Positions 55,817 to 64,000 of a stretch of DNA of 64,000 bases are shown here, one piece after another. The DNA comes from Chlamydiae bacterium CG10_big_fil_rev_8_21_14_0_10_42_34 (lineage in GTDB: Bacteria; Chlamydiota; Chlamydiia; Chlamydiales; SM23-39), in assembly GCA_002773795.1 (NCBI GenBank), contig PFAD01000016.1:28843-92842 (forward strand), read 5' to 3'. The position numbers were made by a program, and so were the translations under genes. Under the pieces are notes generated by a model that did not search any database, was not told where the DNA came from, and saw only the letters and a program-made list of their open reading frames with translations. Each line of letters starts with the position of its first letter. The first letter of the stretch is position 1.

Positions 55817-57232
55817 TTAATCCCAACCTTCAGCAGGGGAACTTGGAAGGTGGTGTCCTGATTTGCGTTGATAGAGGGAAAATGCAGTGATCGCTGCGAT
55901 GATAAGCAAACATCCAAGAATTAAGTGAACTGAAGAAAAACTATTGATCTCAGCAAGCCTCGCTCCCACTTTTGGCAAATGAATTTTTTGCTCCATATCA
56001 ACAAAGACAAAGATGAGTGATAGCCCCATTGTAGAAACTAAGTTACGCAACGTATAAATCATTCCTAGCCCTGTCCCTAATTTTTCCGGTTCAATTGCCG
56101 ATATAGCGGTCGTTAGCGAAGGAGTGAGAATAAGAGGGATTCCCATTCCAAACAAAAGCAGAGCTATAAACAAACTCAAAAGCGTTGGTGTGCTGAAAAA
56201 ACCGAGCCATAAAAACGAGGAAATCAACAGTGAATACCCAATGAATAAGGGAAGCCGAGGACATATTTTATCTGAGAGAAATCCGCCAAGCGGAGCTAAA
56301 AATAAAACAGGGATGCTCGAAATGGAGGTGATTAACCCTGCTTGCGAAGGAGTATACCCTAAAATATTTTCGATATAAATTGTTCTGAAAACAGTGATCA
56401 TCAACACAAACTGCGTCACACAGACACTTATATTAACTGCTGCAAAAATTTTGCGCCTAAATAACATTAACTCAAGAAGCGGGTGCTCTGTAACCTTTTC
56501 TCTTTTTAGCAAAAGATATAAAGAGACGACGGCAAATAGCGCACTAAGAAGAATTGGTTTTGATCCCCATCCCCAATTTTGACCCTGCATAAATACAATT
56601 GTAGTTAGAGAACAAAAACTAGAAAAATAAATAAATCCAAGCAAGTCGATCTTCCCTTTAACGCCTGGCATTGGCGGGATAAAAAGAAGGACTAAAAGCA
56701 CTCCAATAGCTGCGATTGGGAGATTGATCCAAAAGATCCACCTCCAAGAAAGCACTTCAGTTAAATATCCTCCAATAAAGGGAGCTATGATCAAGAAAAG
56801 TGTCCCGAAACTTGTGAACAACCCACAAACTCTTCCCCGTATTTGTATCGGAAAGGCCCTAGCAACTAAGGAAATTTGTGAAGGGATCATAATGCCTGCT
56901 CCGACCCCCTGAAACCCGCGAGCAACACATAAAAACTCGATACTTGTGCTTAAGCTACAAAGAGCTGAAAAAAGAGTAAAAATACCCATTCCACATAAAT
57001 AGGCCTTTCGATGCCCAATTAGAGTTCCAATTTTTCCACCAAAAAGGAAAAAAATCGTGATTGCTAAAAGATACGAGTTCACAGTCCACATCAAAAGAGA
57101 ATTGCTGGCATTGAATTCTTTTTGAATAATAGGCAACGCAACTGAAAGGATCGATTGATCCATAAATGACATTGCCACTGAGGGGATGAAGGCAAAAAAG
57201 CTAAGCCATCTGACTTTTGAGAGCTTGTCCAT
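55817..57232 (-). CDS. Major facilitator superfamily transporter, DHA2-like
   Basis: A 471-residue membrane protein with about 14 hydrophobic segments, the topology of the drug:H+ antiporter-2 group. It has FMDQSILSVALPIIQKEF in helix 1, the loop motif FGGKIGTLIGHRKAYLCGMG, GVGAGIMIPSQISLVARAFP and motif C-like LFLIIAPFIGGYLTEVLSWR. Substrates could be drugs or metabolites. It starts inside the phosphatase-like gene, and that gene overlaps kdsB, so the three form one minus-strand unit. Confidence 0.88.
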   Translation of the reverse strand: MDKLSKVRWLSFFAFIPSVAMSFMDQSILSVALPIIQKEFNASNSLLMWTVNSYLLAITIFFLFGGKIGTLIGHRKAYLCGMGIFTLFSALCSLSTSIEFLCVARGFQGVGAGIMIPSQISLVARAFPIQIRGRVCGLFTSFGTLFLIIAPFIGGYLTEVLSWRWIFWINLPIAAIGVLLVLLFIPPMPGVKGKIDLLGFIYFSSFCSLTTIVFMQGQNWGWGSKPILLSALFAVVSLYLLLKREKVTEHPLLELMLFRRKIFAAVNISVCVTQFVLMITVFRTIYIENILGYTPSQAGLITSISSIPVLFLAPLGGFLSDKICPRLPLFIGYSLLISSFLWLGFFSTPTLLSLFIALLLFGMGIPLILTPSLTTAISAIEPEKLGTGLGMIYTLRNLVSTMGLSLIFVFVDMEQKIHLPKVGARLAEINSFSSVHLILGCLLIIAAITAFSLYQRKSGHHLPSSPAEGWD

Positions 57233-57800
57233 ATAGTGGATCTATATTCCACTTTTGGATTTTTAGACCACCTTCGAATAGTTCGATCTCACAAAAATGG
57301 CCTGTTTTCACCTTTTCATTTTTAAAAAACCTTAAAAGACCGTTACTAGAAACGGCGAAGACAGTCTTATCTCTCAGCTTTCTAACTCTATTTAGCCAAT
57401 TTTCAATCGCGCTCAAATGAGACTCTAAAGTCCCTCCAAAAATATGCGGCTGCCACTTGCCTGCCATCCATTCGCTAAACTCTTTGGGCCATCTATTTGC
57501 AATCTCATCAGCTCTTAATCCTTCCCACAATCCATAATCGATTTCAGTAAGTGCCGGTTCATGCATTACATCTAAATCAAAACTTTTTGCTAAGATTTGG
57601 GCAGACTCAATTTGTCTTTTGAGATTTCCAGCATAGATTGCTGCGGGCGATTTCCCTTCCAAATGAAAATACTTAGCCATCGCCTCAGCTTGACCCCGTC
57701 CATGATCAGTCAATGGGAGATCCGTGCGGGCGCCTACTTGAACAGGAATCTGTCCAGGCTCAAATGTATTGCCATGTCGCATCAAAATGAGTTTTGTCAT
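57201..57800 (-). CDS. Histidine phosphatase-like protein with altered second catalytic site
   Basis: A 199-residue member of the phosphoglycerate mutase-like histidine phosphatases. LILMRHGNTFEPGQ contains the RHG nucleophile, LPLTDHGRGQAEAMAKYF the usual second segment, and LTEIDYGLWEGL the conserved Glu. Where active members have V-S-H-G-G, this one has FAVSSNGLLRFF, so the second catalytic His appears to be replaced. It may be inactive or use a different residue. Its start overlaps kdsB by 4 bp and its end overlaps the MFS gene by 32 bp, suggesting one transcript. The substrate is unknown. Confidence 0.82.
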   Translation of the reverse strand: MTKLILMRHGNTFEPGQIPVQVGARTDLPLTDHGRGQAEAMAKYFHLEGKSPAAIYAGNLKRQIESAQILAKSFDLDVMHEPALTEIDYGLWEGLRADEIANRWPKEFSEWMAGKWQPHIFGGTLESHLSAIENWLNRVRKLRDKTVFAVSSNGLLRFFKNEKVKTGHFCEIELFEGGLKIQKWNIDPLYGQALKSQMA

Positions 57801-58594
57801 AAGAGCTCCCCTTCTTTAGCAATGACAGATTCGACAAACTTGACATCTTCGGGCCGGTCGACCGAGCCATGGGTCCGACCCCGATAATCCACTTCAACGA
57901 CCCGAATGGGTATCTTATTTTCTAAAGCTCTAAGCTGCTCGAGCTTCTCTGCTTTTTCAAACACACCTTCTGGTAATTGGCTTAAAACTTGAAGCGTTTG
58001 CATTCGGTAACCATAGAGGCCAATATGACGGAAGATAGGTCTTTCAGGATTCATTTCATCGCGATCAAAGGGGATAATCGACTTCGAAAAGTACATCGCA
58101 TCCCCATTTTTATCAAAAACAACGGTAGTCCCGCTCGAACTGCCCCCTCTTTTACTCTCAACAAAATCTTTTAAGGCAGACCCCGTTAACTTAACAGCAG
58201 GAGTGGCGATCTGAATATCTGGATCTTTGAGCATTACATTCAAAACTTGCTCAACAACCCAAGGTGGGGTTAAAACAGCGTCCCCTTGCAAGCTAAAAAA
58301 AATGGAGTGGTGACTTTCTTGTAAAGCAGCTTCTGCTACTCTATCTGTCCCTGTTGGGCAATATGGGCTTGTCATCAAAACTTTTGCCCCAAACCCACGT
58401 GCAAACTTTGCGAGAACCTCATCATCTGTGGCAATGACAACATCATTTGCCGGGCCGACTGCTTTAGCAATGGCCCAAACTCTTTCGAGCATCGTCTTGC
58501 CAGTAATTGTTGCCATCGGTTTATTAGGGAACCTGGTCGAGGCCATCCGGGCAGGAATCACAATGAGCGCGCTTTCAGTCATAATAGCCCCCAT
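57797..58594 (-). CDS. kdsB: 3-deoxy-manno-octulosonate cytidylyltransferase
   Basis: KdsB activates Kdo as CMP-Kdo for lipopolysaccharide synthesis. The 265-residue protein has VIPARMASTRFPNKP with the nucleotide-binding Arg and Lys, VVIATDD, SPYCPTGTDRVAEAA, SLQGDAVLTPPWVVEQVL (QGD in place of the usual QGDEP) and HIGLYGYR. The length is near the family norm. Both ATG 58594 (GGGAG upstream) and ATG 58582 (MTESALIVIPAR) are possible starts. Kdo is essential in chlamydial LPS, so this gene fits the lineage. Confidence 0.95.
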   Translation of the reverse strand: MGAIMTESALIVIPARMASTRFPNKPMATITGKTMLERVWAIAKAVGPANDVVIATDDEVLAKFARGFGAKVLMTSPYCPTGTDRVAEAALQESHHSIFFSLQGDAVLTPPWVVEQVLNVMLKDPDIQIATPAVKLTGSALKDFVESKRGGSSSGTTVVFDKNGDAMYFSKSIIPFDRDEMNPERPIFRHIGLYGYRMQTLQVLSQLPEGVFEKAEKLEQLRALENKIPIRVVEVDYRGRTHGSVDRPEDVKFVESVIAKEGELL

Positions 58595-58667
58595 TATACT
58601 CCCGACTAGCTCCCGATTGCGAGGAAAAAATGGGGATACGATTTGGATATTCTCACAGCATTAAAGA

Positions 58668-58697
58668 TTGAACTAGATTCATTCCACGTGATATAAA
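58668..58697 (+). promoter_or_regulatory. Promoter for the exported glycosyltransferase-like pair
   Basis: TTGAAC (58668-58673) and TATAAA (58692-58697) with an 18-bp spacer, 23 bp upstream of the ATG at 58721. Confidence 0.55.
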
Positions 58698-58720
58698 ATC
58701 TTACCTTTAATTGAGAGCCT

Positions 58721-59707
58721 ATGAAAAAAGTCCTCCTTTTTCTAATTTTTTGCTCATCTATTTTTTCTGATCCCTCCATTGTTTTTATCCATATAGGAAA
58801 CAGTCTTCCTCCCTATCTACCAGAGGCCCTCATCCAAGCCCGCTATTTCAACTCATGCCCTATCTATTTGATCGCAAACGCAAAAGCCTTTAAGCAAAAG
58901 AGGCGAGAGCTTCAGAAAATAGGCGTGATTTGCATACCTATTGAATCATTACAAAGAACTAAGAATCATACAATTTTTAGCAAAATGACAGCGGTGGACA
59001 CGGCCTTTCGAGAAGGTTTTTGGATGTTTACAATTGAAAGATTTTTTTTTCTTTATGAATTCATGAAATCACACGATGTTTCTGATGTCTTTCACCTTGA
59101 ATATGACAACATGCTCTACGCCGATGTGTCGAAATTTCTACCCACTTTAAAAAGGCACTATGAAAACAAAATCGCTGCCACATTTGATAACGATAGCCGC
59201 TGCATCGCGGGACTAATCTATATCTCTAATAAAGCTCCCTTAAAGACGTTTCTCAGTTTCGTCGCTGCAAATGCGCATACAAATCAGAACGATATGGAAT
59301 TACTCGCTCAGTATAAAAATTTAGCCGAAAACACCTCTATCGACAACTTACCCATTATTCCTCCCTCTTACGCAGACAAGCATACCCTTGTCAGCGATCG
59401 AATGCACACAACTACAGATGCCGCTCAATATTCACACCATTTTGATGAATTCCAATCTATCTTCGATGCAGCAGCGCTTGGACAGTTCTTGGGAGGAATT
59501 GACCCGAGAAATGGCCTTAGCATGCCGGGATTTATCAATGAATCTTGTCTTTTTAATCCTGCGCACTTCCAATTTGAGTGGACAGAAGATTCTCAAGGGC
59601 GGCTCATTCCGATGATGGTGTTTGGCAATGAAAAATGGCCAATCGTTAATTTACACATCCACTCTAAAAATCTTAACGCCTTCAGCTCGAAAAGGTCTAA
59701 ATCATGA
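58721..59707 (+). CDS. Exported glycosyltransferase-like protein
   Basis: A 328-residue protein with a signal peptide (MKKVLLFLIFCSSIFSDPS, cleavage likely after FSD or FS). The mature part has FIHIGNSLPPYLPEALIQAR, YLIANAKAFKQKR and DVFHLEYDNMLYADVSKFL. The last resembles the DxD-type donor site of GT-A glycosyltransferases. I do not recognise a precise family. A glycosyltransferase fold outside the cytoplasm is unusual in bacteria, where sugar nucleotides are cytoplasmic; it may act on or in the host, or use another donor. It overlaps the next gene by 4 bp, and both seem to be one operon. Confidence 0.6.
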   Translation: MKKVLLFLIFCSSIFSDPSIVFIHIGNSLPPYLPEALIQARYFNSCPIYLIANAKAFKQKRRELQKIGVICIPIESLQRTKNHTIFSKMTAVDTAFREGFWMFTIERFFFLYEFMKSHDVSDVFHLEYDNMLYADVSKFLPTLKRHYENKIAATFDNDSRCIAGLIYISNKAPLKTFLSFVAANAHTNQNDMELLAQYKNLAENTSIDNLPIIPPSYADKHTLVSDRMHTTTDAAQYSHHFDEFQSIFDAAALGQFLGGIDPRNGLSMPGFINESCLFNPAHFQFEWTEDSQGRLIPMMVFGNEKWPIVNLHIHSKNLNAFSSKRSKS

Positions 59708-60570
59708 GATGGCTTATTCTGTTTTTCCTTCCCTTGACGCTGCTTGCAGTTATCAACCCTGAGGGGAGACCTTCAAAAGCCCCATTCATCTCTGGCGATG
59801 CCTTTCGCGCCATAAGTGACTATTGTTATGATGAAGTCGACCAATCGTTAAATCCATTTTCAATCGAAGAAAAAAGCACTATTTTTGTAAAAACAGATCT
59901 TTTGGGGGAATTTTTTTCGAAGATACACCCGCTTATCAATGTGAGCTACATTTTGATCACTCACAACAGTGATGATCCAACACCTGGCATTTTTTTCCCC
60001 CTACTCGATGAGGACAAATTAATCGCTTGGTTTGGCCAAAATTACGATGGATTTCCCCACCCTAAAATGATCCCAATCCCAATGGGAATCGCGAACTTTT
60101 GCTGGTCTCATGGAAATGCGGATTTAATAAAAAGAGTCAAAGACAAATATTTGAAAAAAACTCATCTCGCTCATATGCAATTTAGCGTAGAAACCTTCGC
60201 GGAAGAAAGATACGCAGTATTTAAAAAATTCTCAAAAGCTAGCTACTGTTACTCTCCACCAAAAAAAGCGTTTTACAAATACCTTGGGGACTTAGCCTCC
60301 TCAAAGTTTGAAATCTCACCACGAGGACATGCTTTAGATACTCATCGGATCTGGGAAAGCCTTTATCTTGATGTGATTCCCATAGTTAAAACGTCATCAC
60401 TTAACAGCCTTTACGAAGACCTGCCCATTTTAGTAATCGAAGACTGGAACCAAGTCAATAAATCGTTCCTGAAGCACAAATACAAAGAGTTTCAAACAAA
60501 GTCCTTCAGCATGGAAAAAATTTACATGAACTATTGGATTAAGCTCATCGACTCATACAAAAACTTGTGA
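59704..60570 (+). CDS. Exported exostosin-like glycosyltransferase
   Basis: A 288-residue protein with a signal peptide (MRWLILFFLPLTLLAVINPE). The C-terminal half contains FEISPRGHALDTHRIWESLY then LDVIPIVKTSSLNSLYEDLP and ILVIEDW, which resembles the exostosin/GT47-like segment (PRG-x-G-x-D-x-H-R-x-WE, then G-x-IPIV). In eukaryotes such enzymes build glycosaminoglycans. Here an extracytoplasmic site is suggested by the signal peptide. It is co-translated with the preceding exported protein (ATGA overlap). A strong hairpin terminator follows. A role in modifying host or surface glycans is inference. Confidence 0.65.
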   Translation: MRWLILFFLPLTLLAVINPEGRPSKAPFISGDAFRAISDYCYDEVDQSLNPFSIEEKSTIFVKTDLLGEFFSKIHPLINVSYILITHNSDDPTPGIFFPLLDEDKLIAWFGQNYDGFPHPKMIPIPMGIANFCWSHGNADLIKRVKDKYLKKTHLAHMQFSVETFAEERYAVFKKFSKASYCYSPPKKAFYKYLGDLASSKFEISPRGHALDTHRIWESLYLDVIPIVKTSSLNSLYEDLPILVIEDWNQVNKSFLKHKYKEFQTKSFSMEKIYMNYWIKLIDSYKNL

Positions 60571-60572
60571 AA

Positions 60573-60603
60573 ATTGCGCGCGCTCAGAGTGAACGCGCGC
60601 AAT
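60573..60603. terminator. Bidirectional hairpin terminator
   Basis: ATTGCGCGCG (60573-60582), an 11-base loop and CGCGCGCAAT (60594-60603) form a perfect 10-bp GC-rich stem between two convergent genes. ATTTTC follows on the plus strand and TTTTC on the minus strand, so it can serve both. Confidence 0.8.
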
Positions 60604-60610
60604 ATTTTCA

Positions 60611-62005
60611 TTATGCTTTTAGCGGAATTGCTTTTGCTTTATCCAGAAAAGCGATGAGTGCATCGGTTGTTTTTCTTAAAACGCCGATATCTTGGGACTC
60701 ATTATGACTATGTGCCGATGTATCTGGGTCTTCAACACCTGCAATAATTGATTCAATTTCAGGAAAAAATTCCTCAAAATCTGTGATGAGAGGTAAAGCT
60801 CCACCCGTAGGCATTACTGCAATTTTCCCATAGCTATCTTTTAAACCTGACAACATAGCCTGTGTAAAAGGTCCATTGATGTTTCCCTTCCAAGCTTTTG
60901 CACTCAGTCCTGTTTTTTCCAAAGTATAAGGCAGATTGTACATCACTTCTTGAGAAGCAATGTGTTTTTTGATCACCTCTTCAATCCTTGCGGGATCTTG
61001 ACCTGGTGTTAAGCGGACTCCAAAAGTACATCTTGCGTAATCTTGGATCGAATTGCCGCCGCCTTCTTTTCCTGCAGTCATGTTGATCACGCTGATACTC
61101 GGCTCGGTGACAATCCGCTTGTAAATCGATTCTTCCGAATTACCACGCAATATCGCCCCGGCTTTTACACCGTGCTCCTTTGCATACGACGCTTCTGTTT
61201 GTGAACTTTGATCGAGCAAAGCAACTTCACTTGGATCTACCTCTTCGCAATCATCCATAAACCCAGGAATCTCTCGAGGATTTCCGAGCGAGGCTATTAA
61301 GCCAGCAAGAGCTTGACATGGATCTGGAACAAGTGCGCCTACACCACTATGTGTCGGTTTTTCTAAAGCATCGACACGAAGTTCGAAAGTAACAATTCCG
61401 CGAGTAGAATTCTCAACAGTTCCAGTTGCAACATCTAAATTACCTCCATCGAGAATGACTAGAGCTTGTGCGTTTAGTTTTGCAGCTTCTTTGACTAATA
61501 AATCGCGCATGTTTGCAGATCCATACTCTTCTTCTCCTTCGACGAGAATCTTTACATTTACAGGAAGCTCTTCTTTAGCGTCTTTGTACACATTAAGCGC
61601 CGTCAAAATAGAAACTACGCCCGCTTTATCATCACTGGCGCCTCTACCATAGAGCCTCTCACCTTGTAGAGTCAGGACAAAGGGATCTGTATTCCATTTA
61701 TCTCTTTCAACAGGCTGTACATCGTAGTGAGCATAAAGCAAAATGGTTGGTTTTGTCGCATCGACAATTTTTTGAGCAAGAACATACGGAGCAGTCCCTT
61801 CCTCAACTACAGAAAAACGGGTCTCAAAACCAAGAGAAACGAGCCTGTCTTTAACAAAGTCAGCCGCCTCTTGTAAATGCGCCAGGTTATAATCTTCACT
61901 ATTTGGATTACTCACTGAAGGAATTGAGACGAATTCCTTGAGAGTATTGATTGCATCAGAAAACTGCTGATCGTTAACGCGCAGTGCGTTTGATACACTT
62001 GCCAT
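60611..62005 (-). CDS. M20-family dipeptidase
   Basis: A 464-residue zinc metallopeptidase of family M20. Metal and catalytic motifs are AHYDVQPVERDKW (His, Asp), YGRGASDDKAG (bridging Asp), VEGEEEYGS (catalytic and metal Glu), LVILDGG (Asp) and SHNESQDIG near the end (His). The lid domain carries THSGVGALVPDP. This CNDP/DUG1-like subgroup cleaves dipeptides in the cytoplasm. ATG 62005 (MASVSNALRV) has GGAGG seven bases upstream. It could complete the use of peptides imported by the OPT transporter, which is inference. The start region has a 72-bp A+T-rich gap. Confidence 0.92.
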   Translation of the reverse strand: MASVSNALRVNDQQFSDAINTLKEFVSIPSVSNPNSEDYNLAHLQEAADFVKDRLVSLGFETRFSVVEEGTAPYVLAQKIVDATKPTILLYAHYDVQPVERDKWNTDPFVLTLQGERLYGRGASDDKAGVVSILTALNVYKDAKEELPVNVKILVEGEEEYGSANMRDLLVKEAAKLNAQALVILDGGNLDVATGTVENSTRGIVTFELRVDALEKPTHSGVGALVPDPCQALAGLIASLGNPREIPGFMDDCEEVDPSEVALLDQSSQTEASYAKEHGVKAGAILRGNSEESIYKRIVTEPSISVINMTAGKEGGGNSIQDYARCTFGVRLTPGQDPARIEEVIKKHIASQEVMYNLPYTLEKTGLSAKAWKGNINGPFTQAMLSGLKDSYGKIAVMPTGGALPLITDFEEFFPEIESIIAGVEDPDTSAHSHNESQDIGVLRKTTDALIAFLDKAKAIPLKA

Positions 62006-62089
62006 ATTGACCTCCAATTTAGGCGAAAACAGGCTAATATTTTTTTTAGATTAATGGAATGTAAATATTTGAGTCGGTCTAAAAAAGAC

Positions 62090-62650
62090 TTATAGCTCTT
62101 CCAAATCGTCTTTTCTTATACCTAGCGATTCGAATCTTTCTGGCAATTGGTCACCATACTGAATGCGTGCAAAAGAGGCGTATAGTTTTCTCCCATTATT
62201 CGGAGAGAGCAAACCAAAACAAGCGGAAGCTTGCATGGCTAAATATGTGAGGGGAAATAGAGCTATTTTCAAAACATCCGCTGCCACCTCTTTCACCCGC
62301 CCACTACAGCTTTTTGGCTCTACTACCCCAATCTCTACGTAAGCATCAAAGGGGACATCCAACTCTTCTTTATCTATAAGTTCATGTGTCTTATTGCAAT
62401 CAGGCCAAAAATAATAACAAGAACCAAGCTTTAATATGCGAATAACCACTTGTTGAACGGCTCCATAAGCATTAGAACAGCAGCCACTCACAAAATGGTC
62501 CAACATTATACTTCGAAGAGATGAGCTTTCAATATTTAAGTAGCGTTTTTCGGTTGCAACATCAATCACCCACATTGGATTTCCATATCTATCTGTTCTC
62601 CCCAGAGCATCAAGTTGCCATTCACTACAAATTGCGAAGTTACTACTCAT
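62090..62650 (-). CDS. Hypothetical protein with a hydrophobic segment
   Basis: A 186-residue protein that I do not recognise by name. ATG 62650 has AGGAG seven bases upstream, and a good promoter lies just before. A start at 62716 would add a hydrophobic stretch but would bypass both signals. The N-terminus has WQLDALGRTDRYGNPMWVID; a hydrophobic patch (VLKIALFPLTYLAMQASACF) is followed by LLSPNNGRKLYASFARIQYG. This arrangement recalls a family of hypothetical proteins in environmental chlamydiae, but I cannot name it. A membrane-associated or secreted role is possible. Confidence 0.65.
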   Translation of the reverse strand: MSSNFAICSEWQLDALGRTDRYGNPMWVIDVATEKRYLNIESSSLRSIMLDHFVSGCCSNAYGAVQQVVIRILKLGSCYYFWPDCNKTHELIDKEELDVPFDAYVEIGVVEPKSCSGRVKEVAADVLKIALFPLTYLAMQASACFGLLSPNNGRKLYASFARIQYGDQLPERFESLGIRKDDLEEL

Positions 62651-62675
62651 CTTATCTCCTACAAAAAAGGGGCAA

Positions 62676-62704
62676 AATATAAAGTAGCAAGGAAAAGACA
62701 TCAA
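62676..62704 (-). promoter_or_regulatory. Sigma-70-type promoter for the 62090-62650 gene
   Basis: On the minus strand TTGATG (62699-62704) and TATATT (62676-62681) with a 17-bp spacer, 25 bp before the ATG at 62650. Confidence 0.65.
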
Positions 62705-62822
62705 GCAATAGTTCAAATATTTCTTTCACAAAAAAATGCGCCTTACAAGCGCAGCTTTTGTGCCATGCGTGAGATTCTAGGGCTTTGATTTTCTTTTTCA
62801 GATCAGTTACGATGGTTCCCTT

Positions 62823-64000
62823 ATGAATACGGCTATTATGAATGATCTCAATCCACAGCAAAAAATCGCAGTTGAACATGTCGAAGGCCCGCTTCTTGTT
62901 TTAGCGGGAGCAGGCTCTGGCAAAACGCGCGTTGTTACATACAGAATCGCCCGCCTAATTGATCTCGGCATTCTCCCATCTGATATTCTCGCAGTTACAT
63001 TTACCAACAAGGCTGCAGAAGAGATGCGTACACGCATAAGAACGTTGAAAAATGCGCAGGTACTTGCAAGCACATTCCACAGTTTAGGTGCGCGCATTTT
63101 GCGCGAGTCAATTCACGTACTAGGATATAAAAATGACTTTACCATCTACGATGAGGAAGATAGTGAAAAGCTATTGAAATCATGCATTGAACAGCTCCAA
63201 ATCCCCAACGAAAAAGGGTTTTTACGCTCTGTGCGCCATCAAATTTCTTCGGCCAAAAACAACCTGATCACTCCAGATGATGCTGATAAAGAGTTTGCTG
63301 AAATCTACCTTCTCTATCAGCAAAAACTAAAGGATTGCAATGCTCTTGATTTTGACGATCTTCTCTATTTGACAGTGCGTCTTTTAAAAGAGCATGAAGA
63401 CGTCCGATCTATGTATCAAAAAAGATGGCTTTTTGTCCTCATCGACGAGTATCAGGACACAAACTTAGCTCAATACTCCATCGCGAAAATCCTTGTAGCT
63501 CAGCATCGAAATATCTTTGCCGTAGGCGATCCGGATCAGTCGATCTATTCGTGGAGAGGAGCTCAATATCAAAATATTCTCAACTTTGAAAATGACTTTC
63601 CGGGTGCAAAAGTGGTCACCCTCGATCAAAACTACAGAAGCACCAACCTCATTTTGCAAGGGGCTAACGCACTGATCCAACAAAACGAAGATCGCTACGA
63701 CAAAAAACTCTGGAGCGGTCTTGGTGAAGGGGCAAAAATTGGTGTATATGTTGCACAAAATGAAAGGCAAGAAGCGGACTTTGTCGCGAATAAGATTTTA
63801 AATCATGCCCTTGAATTTAACCTTAATGAAATTGCGATCTTTTATCGGACAAATGCCCAGTCGCGTACCTTTGAAGATGCTTTGTTATCTCGCCGAATTG
63901 ATTATAAAATCATTGGTGGACTCTCCTTTTATCAAAGGCGCGAGATCAAAGATATCCTCGCTTACTTAAAAATGGTCATCTCCAATACAGATCTCATCTC
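62823..64000 (+). CDS. uvrD: UvrD/PcrA-type ATP-dependent DNA helicase, 5' part
   Basis: A superfamily 1A helicase that continues past the window end; about 392 codons are visible. Motifs in order: Q motif LNPQQKIAV, Walker A AGAGSGKTRVVTYRIARL, Ib VLASTFHSLGARIL, DFDDLLYLT, motif II LIDEYQDTN, motif III VGDPDQSIYSWRGAQ and motif IV LDQNYRSTNLIL. IFYRTNAQSRTFEDALL follows. The pattern fits PcrA/UvrD, the helicase of excision and mismatch repair, rather than RecB or Rep. ATG 62838 is an alternative start (MNDLNPQQ); neither has a clear ribosome binding site. Confidence 0.94.
   Translation, partial: MNTAIMNDLNPQQKIAVEHVEGPLLVLAGAGSGKTRVVTYRIARLIDLGILPSDILAVTFTNKAAEEMRTRIRTLKNAQVLASTFHSLGARILRESIHVLGYKNDFTIYDEEDSEKLLKSCIEQLQIPNEKGFLRSVRHQISSAKNNLITPDDADKEFAEIYLLYQQKLKDCNALDFDDLLYLTVRLLKEHEDVRSMYQKRWLFVLIDEYQDTNLAQYSIAKILVAQHRNIFAVGDPDQSIYSWRGAQYQNILNFENDFPGAKVVTLDQNYRSTNLILQGANALIQQNEDRYDKKLWSGLGEGAKIGVYVAQNERQEADFVANKILNHALEFNLNEIAIFYRTNAQSRTFEDALLSRRIDYKIIGGLSFYQRREIKDILAYLKMVISNTDLI

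Noticed and set aside
58319..58340. TGTAAAGCAGCTTCTG in kdsB as a palindrome copy
   Set aside because: The right arm departs after GCTT; it is a half-site like those at 37558 and 54715.
62737..62753. TGCGC-CTTACAA-GCGCA hairpin as a terminator
   Set aside because: It lies between two divergent genes, where no transcript should end; the stem is only 5 bp.

Overview
The window looks like chromosomal DNA of a member of the Chlamydiae, most likely an environmental lineage outside Chlamydiaceae (Simkania-, Waddlia- or Parachlamydia-type). I cannot fix the genus. The reasons are gene neighbourhoods remembered from Chlamydia (mnmE, nth, psd and secA close together; glgC followed by a metallophosphoesterase; lpdA-lipA; mutL-pepP near pseudopilin genes; an RsbU-type phosphatase near enolase), a MOMP-like outer membrane protein with a VGNPADP start, and many lineage-specific hypothetical proteins. 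Unlike Chlamydiaceae it also carries a full-length PutA and a TrkA/TrkH potassium system. No stretch longer than 300 bases lacks a gene.

Layout. 1-10.5 kb: ruvC-ruvA-mnmE, a kinase-like effector candidate, nth, a PAP2 phosphatase, psd, an acetyltransferase, secA and an exported repeat protein. 10.5-13 kb: two large unknown proteins with their own promoters. 13-22 kb: a Na+/H+ antiporter-like protein, a TVP38-type membrane protein, lpdA-lipA, a PI-kinase-like effector candidate, glgC and a phosphoesterase. 22-28 kb: a frameshifted small gene, unknown proteins, type II secretion pseudopilins and an OPT transporter. 28-37 kb: histidine kinase, pepP, mutL (minus strand), then a MOMP-like gene, pcnB, a secreted protein and an RsbU phosphatase. 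36.5-43.7 kb: SpoU methylase, rsgA, eno, fumC, a Sel1-type effector candidate, peroxiredoxin and an MBL hydrolase. 43.7-51.8 kb: tRNA-Arg(ACG), a glycosyltransferase, trkA-trkH, prmA, groES-groEL under a CIRCE operator, and a NamZ-like protein. 51.8-64 kb: putA, an MFS exporter, a phosphatase-like protein, kdsB, two exported glycosyltransferase-like proteins, an M20 dipeptidase, an unknown protein and the start of a UvrD/PcrA helicase.

The most unusual signals are in the DNA. A perfect 17-bp palindrome, TGTAAAGC-N-GCTTTACA, occurs six times in 64 kb (about 0.00002 expected), five times inside unrelated genes without obviously changing protein length. It looks like a selected protein-binding or chromosome-organising site. 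Separately, two hairpin elements of 180-193 bp with 29-38 bp terminal inverted repeats are present. One sits 9 bp upstream of psd. The other lies in frame inside the signal-peptide region of the MOMP-like gene and seems to supply a Shine-Dalgarno sequence, a TTG start and a new signal peptide, much as Rickettsia palindromic elements enter coding genes. Several effector-like unknown genes stand alone behind near-consensus sigma-66/70 promoters with 17-bp spacers.
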